DNA of 64,000 nt from assembly GCA_022829145.1 (NCBI GenBank), contig CM040746.1, positions 38,655,712 to 38,719,711 on the forward strand. Direction: 5' to 3'. Below are positions 56,658 to 64,000 of this stretch, piece after piece. Both the position numbers and the translations under genes were made by a program. Source of the stretch: Albula goreensis. Taxonomy: Eukaryota; Chordata; Actinopteri; Albuliformes; Albulidae. Every line of letters begins with the position of its first letter. The first letter of the stretch is position 1. Below the pieces are notes generated by a model. The model was not told where the DNA came from, searched no databases, and saw nothing but the letters and a program-made list of their open reading frames with translations.

Positions 56658-58235
56658 GGTTCAGCAGACTCATCACCTGAATGTATCTGGTTTGGAAAAA
56701 CCAACACCGTGATAAAAGGCCTCTTTTCAGAGATGGGGGCTGAAATTTGCTCAAATGGCTCAACTTATAAAATGTCAGTCAGGGGGGAGCACAGCCTTGA
56801 TGAAAGACAAACTGCAGTGAGATGGGGGAGGGCTCACGTCTCTGCTCGGGCCAATGGATGGATACCTGATGAATTCATGGGGACATCTGAAGTTTCATAA
56901 ATTTAGGGGGGGGTGGAGTGGGGGGACCCAAGGGTCCGAACCTTTAGAGGAGCTTCGACAAGAAAGTAAAAATTTGACAGCATAAACATTCCTAAGCAAA
57001 TGCCTTGCTAGGCATCCCTGCTGCAGTGGGGCACTGTGTTTTTGTCGTTTTTGTGGCTGTAATTTTCCTTGTGTTGTCAGCAGGGCATACCACATTCATA
57101 TTTACACTGGAATAGATAGCAGGTGCTTTCAGATATTTTCACTGTTGTAGATGTAATATATGACAAAAACAATGCTCGATACACAGCCAAGTCTTGAGAA
57201 CAGAATGGTGCTTTAGAAACCAAATATTTCTATTCTCCGTGTTCCGTTGGGCTGACTGATGAAGAATAAAATGGTTTTCATCTGTGTAAACAAAACCTGA
57301 AGTCCTTCTTACCGTCAGCTGTGAGACTTACACATGTTTCATCAGTTAACCCTGACGCTGCTAGTGACCTGAATTTGCCTTCTTGAACTTTGACCTCTCC
57401 CTGACTTTTGATCTCTTGATGACCTTGTAAGGAAGGCCTGGTGTTCAGATCAGGGGCTTCCTCCCCCTGCGCTACTTCACGTCCTGCTTAGTGCAGCGAC
57501 CAGAACACAACCTGGCAGTGCCCAGGAAGCCGGCAAAACAATTTCGGTGAAATAATCTGATTTCATTCTGCACTCGGCAGAAAAGGGGGCGTGAAACTCT
57601 AATCATGAGGTTTTGTGTTTTGTTAAATTCTCTGTTATTTCTGCATTTCCTGCAGTCTGTCCCATCTTAACCTCTAATTACAGCTTGTTTAATGGGTGCA
57701 AAGTTTGACATGCGCATCAAGCCATAATAATTAGATGGGGTTTATAAATGCAAGATTGTGCTCAGGGCTTTCAGAGGAATGTTTTGAGGTTAAATTGTCA
57801 ATTACAGTAAATGGAATGCTTGAACACATCAATTCCGAGAGTACAACTCATTCCGTCGGCCGGCGGCCCCGGGCCTCAATCATCAAACACTTATGAGTGA
57901 AAATTGTCCGTCACTTGGCTGAGATGAAAGTCTGGTGCGAAAGGTATTATTTTCCAAGAAAACGGTGGACTGTAAACAAATGAACTCTGTTTCCCTGTGG
58001 CATCATAATCAGAGCTCCCACCCCTATCCGTTAAAAGGGGAGAAGGAGCAGTGATGTCACACTATCGGCCAGCCCTATCTCCAGGCGCTGATTGATGACA
58101 TCAGTAAAGTGATGTGAAACGAGAACCCATGTTATGGCATAAACGTTAGCACAGCTACCCTTTTTAGATATTTTGCATTTGTTCAGCTGGGAAGACTAAG
58201 TGTCCAATCAGCACCCAGGACCTGAACATCCAGAG
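56658..58235. other. Spacer between duplicated copies, possible conserved non-coding sequence
   Basis: No exon is seen. The segment 57570-57990 has balanced composition, several TAATTA/ATTA core motifs (CTAATTACAG, TAATAATTAG) and no repeats. It has the look of a conserved non-coding element, but only an alignment could show that. Confidence 0.3.
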
Positions 58236-58540
58236 ATCCAAGGGGCGGTCTTAGTCAGTCAGTCAAAAAAAAGACGATAGCTTTCTGACAAAGAGCCCGT
58301 AAAACACATGTAGGTTGTGTGGTCAGACAGTCGCGGTGCCCAAACCTTAATACCTTTTTTTTTTCAGTTTTGATTAACGTTTCTTTTACTTTACCTGGCT
58401 TATTTCAGAGTGATTTAATTTAGGTTTATAAAAACATAAAAGCCCAAATGTGTGCCATTTAATTCATCTCAGAATCACCGGCCAGCCAGGAGTTGGAAGA
58501 GAATGAAACGATAAACCTGCAATGAGGTCAGTTTGCTTCT
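58236..58540. repeat. Local duplication, copy 2
   Basis: Direct repeat of 56317-56657 with scattered substitutions and one internal deletion of about 36-41 bp. The core from GTGTGGTCAGACAGTCGCGG to GAGTTGGAAGAGAA is almost identical over about 190 bp. Confidence 0.93.
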
Positions 58541-58905
58541 TTCAGGACCTGAGCTATCCCTGACCCACAGTAGCCAGATATCGTGAGGCAGTAGGGTGCG
58601 CTCTTCCCTCTGGGCCAATTGTAGCTCCAGTGCCACAGTGTGGCGATGGTGGCACTGTGCTGCTGAAGGTGCCATCTTTTGGATGACATGTTAAACCGAG
58701 GTCCTGACTCTCAGCGGTCTTTAACGATACCATGCCATTTCTGGAAACAGTACGGTTGTAAACGCTAATACCCTGGAGGGCAGACGGGCTACACAGTCCC
58801 ATGCTCTCCCTGCCCTTGTTGGGTCCACTGGTTGTCACTGGAGTGTTCTCTTCCTGAGTTCTCGGCTGTATAAATATAGCCGATATAAATATAATCCGAG
58901 GCACT
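58541..58905. repeat. Dispersed SINE-like repeat
   Basis: The stretch with GGCACTGTGCTGCTGAAGGT, then GACATGTTAAACCGAGGTCC and TGACTCTCAGCGGTCTTTAA, matches a consensus that I recall as frequent across fish genomes. It is diverged and has no open frame. It directly follows copy 2 of the local duplication and is not present after copy 1. The family name is not assigned. Confidence 0.55.
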
Positions 58906-61333
58906 ATTTACGCTGTGTGTCAGTTCATTTCAGATTGTGGCGCCTCACTTTCGTAACTCACGTTCAGATGAAGCGTTAGGGTCAAGGCCTCCGATGCACA
59001 GAGATCTCTGGGCGGTTAAGGCTGTTGTGGAAAGGCCTTCAGTGAGAAAGAAGCAGAAATGCATCCAGTCCTTCGCTGCATGGCGTAATGTCGGATGCGT
59101 TACTCTATGCAGAGCGGATGCTCAGATAGACGTGTTTTTGCCATGAGGCTCTCCTCCGTTTGCTGATCTTGCTTTTTTTCCATTACAGTTGTAAAAATAC
59201 AATAATTTTAAAAGAAAGTTTGAGGTACGAAACGCCTGGTACCCGGTGGGTGTAGTAACTCACCTCATTAAGTTTCATAGTTGGAGCGATGTAAATTGAA
59301 GTAAGGCAGCTGTGGGGGCCGTCGCAGTTCTGTGTAGCAGCTCACATTTTCTGGATGGCTGAAATTTACAAAAACTTGTGTTGAATTTGTGTTTCAGTTT
59401 GAGCAGGTGCCGCAAAGTAATGACAGAATCAAATGGTTGCTGTCTTCATGGTGGAACCTTTAAAGGCTGTGCAGTAAAAGACTTTGGTTTTGATGACATT
59501 GTGATGCCGTCTGTTTTTGTGTCAGAACCTTCGAAACCTGTGCTTTAAAGGCGGCAGTTGGAGCAATAGCTGGGCATGTGACTCTCCAGACCGCTCCTCC
59601 ATCTTTCCTCTTATAACATGAGTGTTATCCGGCATGTGCACTGCTGTGTGAAGCTGGTTTGTGTTAATAAAAGACCAACATGGCCATGTTTTCCTAGTAC
59701 CATTGTGTCAGGGAGAAAAATACATGTTATATAAGGTAGATGTCTTCTGAGTGGACATTGGCATTTTAACTGTATGTATGTACTGTATGCACATATGCAT
59801 GTATATGTTTTTTATAGAATTATCCAGAAAATGTATTTGTTTGTAGAGATTGAGGCAATGTTTTTCGGCCAAGTTTAACAAAATAATAAGAGCATAACTG
59901 ACTGAGGAAATCTTATTCCCCACACTCATTCTTCTCAAATTTCCCCCCACATAACTCTTTCAATGCGTGCTAAAGCCACCACAGCAGAGACGAGCTAATA
60001 CAGTCATGAAAACCGATACAGCAGTGATATTTTAGTTTAACATTCGTGGGAGGGTTAATTCCTGGCTGGGGTGGGGGTGGGGGGAAGGTGGCTTACGGGC
60101 GCATATGACTTTCAATCGATGGGAGCTTAGCTGTGAGAGCGCACTGCCGCGGGAGTTTTTGCCAGGAGCAGCCCACGGGGCTCGTTCCTATGTGTCTTCT
60201 CAGAAAAATGGATTTCTCTGGGCTGGGAGACGCACTGAAAAACCCCCTGCATCAGGACGCTGCGCCCAATGAATCATGTCAGATATGGAGAAGAAGAAAC
60301 TATAACCACCTTTTGTGGCGGAAGACTAAGGAACTGAGCCGCATCATTTCAGACAAACTTGATAAAGTGAATTGTAGATTAGTGAGATTTTCTGCAGCTC
60401 TGCACTGAATGTGTCGCTATAAATCACATCATGGCAAACTGTTCAAGATGCTGATTGGATACTGGGTAACTGTTACAATACCTGAGTGACATCTGTCTGG
60501 AGGCAATGTTATATTAGTGGGATCGGAGTGGGGGGGGGGGGGATTTGAAGAGGCATGAATTTATACATTCAAATGTCAGCCACTGAAGGAATAGAACCTG
60601 GTGTCTGTGGTACACTTTGCATTCAATGAAGGTAGGAGTGGATTTCCGTATGTGGAGGGACCCACATGCACACAGGCGGTTGTGCATTAGCTGCTAGTGG
60701 CTTTAATTTCTTCAGTCACATTAAATTTCAAAGGTGAATTGAATCACCGCATTTGTAGATTGATTCCAATCAAGGGGAAGAAATGCCAAATGTATGCAGC
60801 TTCTTTTTGGATACAGGTTTCAAAACACCAGAAGCAAGCAGCCAGCACTGAGGAGTATTTTAATATGGTGACATGTGCAACATGTGAATATTTCAGAATT
60901 TTAGCATCTGTCTCACCATCTCTCTATCCTTTGTTCAGAGTTCGCCCTGTCAAACACTTCCTACACTGTGTTCAAAGCATTCCTTCCTCTCCTAGGAAAT
61001 GCAGCATATATATATAGATATAGATATAGATATAGAGATTTGCAGTGGAGGTTACAGTGATGTGTAGATCATGGACTTAGGGCATAAACATTATCGATAT
61101 TGGCTGCTACAGTTCATACATAAGGTAAGTTGTGTGAGACTTGATCTTAAGCAATTATTCTATCTAGCCTGCCACCAGGATGATGTTATTTTACATCTGT
61201 CGTTTGCTATTAATTTAATAACTAGTTTCCTACCTATCCTCACACACTGCATGCAGCATAATTTTTCATTGATTTAAAACAGGTGGTTAAGGTTTCAGTA
61301 AGATGTGTGCTGCAGAAGATGAGTGCCATGAGA
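58906..61333. other. Intergenic stretch, no gene seen
   Basis: Contains a G-run at 60530-60542 and a TATAGA microsatellite at about 61006-61037. A 91-codon plus frame at 60133-60408 has no support beyond being open. Confidence 0.4.
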
Positions 61334-61731
61334 TGCCAAAGGAGCCTGTGTCAGACCGTTACCTGCCAAAGGAGCCTGTGTCAGACCGTTACCTGCCAAA
61401 GGTGCCTGTGTCAGACCGTTACCTGCCAAAGGAGCCTGTGTCAGACAGTTACCTGCCAAAGGAGCCTGTGTCAGACCGTTACCTGCCAAAGGAGCCTGTG
61501 TCAGACCGTTACCTGCCAAAGGAGCCTGTGTCAGGCCGTTACCTGCCAAAGGAGCCTGTGTCAGACCGTTACCTGCCAAAGGAGCCTGTGTCAGGCCGTT
61601 ACCTGCCAAAGGCGAAGGCAGTGCAGAAGGAGACGCTTCATTTTCAGCTAAAGGCTTCACTGGAGCTCTGGAGACAGCTGCTAATGGACGAAACAAAAAT
61701 GTATGATTCAGGAACTGTTTTGGGGAACTAA
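61303..61731 (+). CDS. Repeat-bearing 142-codon open frame, uncertain
   Basis: The frame starts MCAAEDECHEM, runs through nine YLPKEPVSDR-type decapeptides and ends with 40 non-repeat residues (AKAVQKETLHFQLKASLELW, then RQLLMDETKMYDSGTVLGN). The unique tail is open for longer than the repeat requires and reads like a soluble helix, the only reason to list it. The other two repeat frames are open as well, and no promoter, splice or poly(A) context is evident, so a non-coding minisatellite is more likely. Confidence 0.12.
   Translation: MCAAEDECHEMPKEPVSDRYLPKEPVSDRYLPKVPVSDRYLPKEPVSDSYLPKEPVSDRYLPKEPVSDRYLPKEPVSGRYLPKEPVSDRYLPKEPVSGRYLPKAKAVQKETLHFQLKASLELWRQLLMDETKMYDSGTVLGN
61334..61603. 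repeat. 30-bp minisatellite, nine copies
   Basis: Nine tandem 30-bp units start TGCCAAAGGAGCCTGTGTCA and end GACCGTTACC, with a partial tenth. Units differ by single substitutions (GGTGCC in copy 2, CAGACAG and CAGGCCG in others). The period is divisible by three and stop-free in one frame on the minus strand and two on the plus. Confidence 0.96.
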
Positions 61732-64000
61732 GTTTCTGTTATAGTGGTTTATGCCTGTAAGCATCACTGCAGCTGTACGCCATTTTTTTTTCATCTACAA
61801 TGCTCTCAATCACACAGGAAAAACTGTCTCTGAATCTGTTAACACTTATACTCAATCTTTTTTTAACAAAAAAAAACCTTGGTGAACATTACGTACAGTC
61901 CGGTAAAGCATTCAGAGTAACATTCATGTAACATGTGAAACTCAGCGGCTGACAGTGAGCACTGGCTGATCTCCATGGCGTTTTCTTCAGTCTTCAGCCT
62001 TGCCAGAGCAGAGGGCCATCTTTCTAATGGAGGCGGGGTTACCATGGTAACGCGGCGTCCCTGGGACCAGTGTTGCATGATTGGCCACACAAAAAGCACT
62101 AAGTCGAGATGCCATGTGGAAACATGAATACAGATGGGACAGGGGATCAGGGAGCGGAGCCCTGAAACCACTGATTTATAAAATTGACTTGGAATCAGTG
62201 TTTACGAACGGCATCAAGGGAGGATGAGAAACTGGTGAAAACCATCATATATATGTAGTTTATAGATTTAAAAAGCAAGGAAATCGCATGTAATACGTAA
62301 ATGAGTGACTCTTGCATTTTTTATTCGGAAGTTATAACAACTTACTGTCCATACCATTTACACAAGCATGTTCACCTTTTTCAATCAGATCTTTGTGACT
62401 AAAATGAGTCAGATCAGAAACCTAAAACACACTATAAAATGACCGTATCTCAGTAAAATATTGATAGTCGTCAGAGGTGAGCCACAGGAGAAGCGTGTCT
62501 GCTCTCAAAGAGGAAGCCGAGTGACTGAGGTGGATACACAGTCCAGCAGAGGGAAATTTAACTAATGTGTTCACACAAGCTTAAGCCGGATTCAGTTCAA
62601 ATTCGCGCGACACAATCGACTGTTTGAATGATGCTTTGGTAAGCATATGGTCAGGGAGAGGATTAATACAGTCTCAGATTGGCCCCCTGGGAAATGCGGT
62701 TCTGTCAGCTCGGCCTTATGTCATCTCCAGCCATAGGCCAACTTCAGGCCTGCGCGTTGGCGATGTCAACATGAATATCCTAACATGTGCCCTCAGCGAC
62801 AGCCCAGCAGAAACACTCCAGGCCATTGCCTTTAGTCACATGCTGCTTGGCAAAGTGCAAACCAATTAATTTAGAAAACTCTCTAATGCACACTACTGAC
62901 GGACTGTCATGTATTTGGGTATACTGGATGCGCCCAGCTGTTAGCCAGTGTTAAGAGTGGCCATAGGGCCAGTTTTACTTTGCTATAAGTTATATACAGA
63001 AGCCTCCATAATCTTAAAAAAAGGATAGAGAGAGCTGGTAAATCAGGGATTTCTTGGTTTTCTATAGCAGAGCCAGCAAGTTATCCCACGCTGATATCCA
63101 TTTGGAATGTGCATACACTTTAAAACATGATTGAGTTGTGCGTGGCTGTGCCCACCGTTGTTTTCAGTGCAAATCATGAACTCATCCTGCAGTAAACTGC
63201 AGGCACATTTTCAGAGCGTCACCAGCTATGCGGCATCAGTGCTTTTTTTTCTTTATACAAATGACATGGGCATCGATCTAATAAATGCCTCCTTATGCTG
63301 AGATACGCGATACGTGTGTCACTGAACTCCCAGTGTGGATTACGACTGACACAGGGAAAGTGTCTCTTGGTTCATACCGTAGTTTCTTCCTGTCTGTGGT
63401 GTTCCGATGGTGAAATCTCAGCCCCCCCCCTTTGCCCTGGGGTGTCTAGCATTACCCACCCATCCTGTCCGCATCCTTTCACTCACCGACCCCCTCCCCC
63501 GCCTCAGCCCCCCAGGTCCCGCCCTCGCCCTTCGGAGACCACTTTACGGAAACCCAATCGGTCGTTTCTCCGTCCCAGCACCTCTTCCTTTCCATGCCTT
63601 CCCCATGGTCCATGGGACGGCTTCTCCCCTCCACGCCAATATCACTTAACAAACGGACAACCCAGCTGACAAAACACGCGAGCCGGCCCAGCCTTCGAGG
63701 AGACAGGGCATCCCACAATCCCCCAGCCTCCGTCGCCGTGACAGCAAGCTGCGCCTCCGTGTCTTTCTCTGATTTCTCTCACTCCTGCGGTCTGTCCGTC
63801 AGCCCACCACAGCTCCTCCAGTGTCTTCTGTTTTTTATTTCCCTGCTCCCTGATCTTCTGCACCTTAGTCATGTGATTAAACAGCATTTCGCCTAAGCAA
63901 AGGCACCAAAACACGATAAGGGAAAAAAAAAATCTTCAAGGAAAAACATTATAGACGTGACCCCTTGTCAGGGTAATTGTGACTGAGCATGCCTGTTATG
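61732..64000. other. Intergenic stretch to the right end, no gene seen
   Basis: A C-rich, pyrimidine-biased block lies at 63420-63860; overlapping short frames there reflect composition. No glypican or other recognisable exon is present. Confidence 0.4.

Noticed and set aside
58554-58904. A 116-codon minus frame starting MPRIIFISAIF
   Set aside because: It lies entirely within a SINE-like dispersed repeat, so an open frame by chance is the better explanation.
63295-63914. Several overlapping Pro/Ser-rich frames of 79-124 codons
   Set aside because: A C-rich, pyrimidine-biased stretch lacks stops in several frames at once; no start, splice or domain evidence singles out one frame.
1-64000. 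CRISPR array, bacterial operon, insertion sequence or attachment site
   Set aside because: The tandem arrays have no spacer-repeat alternation, and all gene signals are eukaryotic (introns, poly(A), microRNAs). The minisatellites should not be read as CRISPR.

Overview
The window is vertebrate nuclear DNA, AT-rich, intron-rich and repeat-laden, and most likely from a ray-finned fish. The evidence is a complete miR-17-92 polycistron in the vertebrate order, minisatellites, short interspersed repeats of fish type and vertebrate splice and poly(A) signals. There are no operons and no long non-repetitive reading frames. I cannot name the species.

The anchor locus is the plus-strand miR-17-92 host gene (MIR17HG) at about 28.15-31.33 kb. 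It has a CpG-rich promoter and first exon, a 23-nt second exon (29870-29892), and a last exon from 30216 carrying six pre-miRNA hairpins in the order 17, 18a, 19a, 20a, 19b, 92a, followed by an AATAAA at 31311. An exact E2F box (28574) and an exact CACGTG E-box (29787) lie in intron 1, the E-box about 1.5 kb downstream of exon 1. This resembles the E2F/MYC control described for the mammalian gene. The three exons join into an open 36-codon frame that begins in a strong Kozak context. It could be chance.

The left part (about 5.8-16 kb) holds several short stretches on the minus strand that look like exons of an unidentified coiled-coil-rich protein. The best pair is 15909-15975 and 15566-15618: good splice sites, a 290-bp intron, compatible phase and a helical translation. 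Segments at 12600-12730, 10889-10999, 7524-7594, 6664-6887 and 5794-5912 are weaker candidates for the same gene. Neither end of the gene is resolved.

Six minisatellites punctuate the window (30-bp at 1.35 kb, 37-bp at 4.6-5.7 kb, 43-bp at 14.3 kb, 51-bp at 16.65-18.38 kb, 53-bp at 21.5 kb, 30-bp at 61.3 kb). The very long reading frames inside the 51-bp array are artefacts of a period divisible by three. Other elements are a putative LTR-like segment (5.93-6.49 kb), a fold-back MITE (38.98-39.13 kb), a near-perfect inverted repeat (16.27-16.36 kb), a local duplication (56.3 and 58.2 kb), dispersed-repeat fragments, microsatellites and six CTCF-like motifs.

From 31.4 kb to the right end I see no secure gene. 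In mammals glypican-5 follows MIR17HG, but no glypican exon is recognisable here, so it is either beyond the window or not detectable by eye. All assignments come from reading the sequence; no database search was run.
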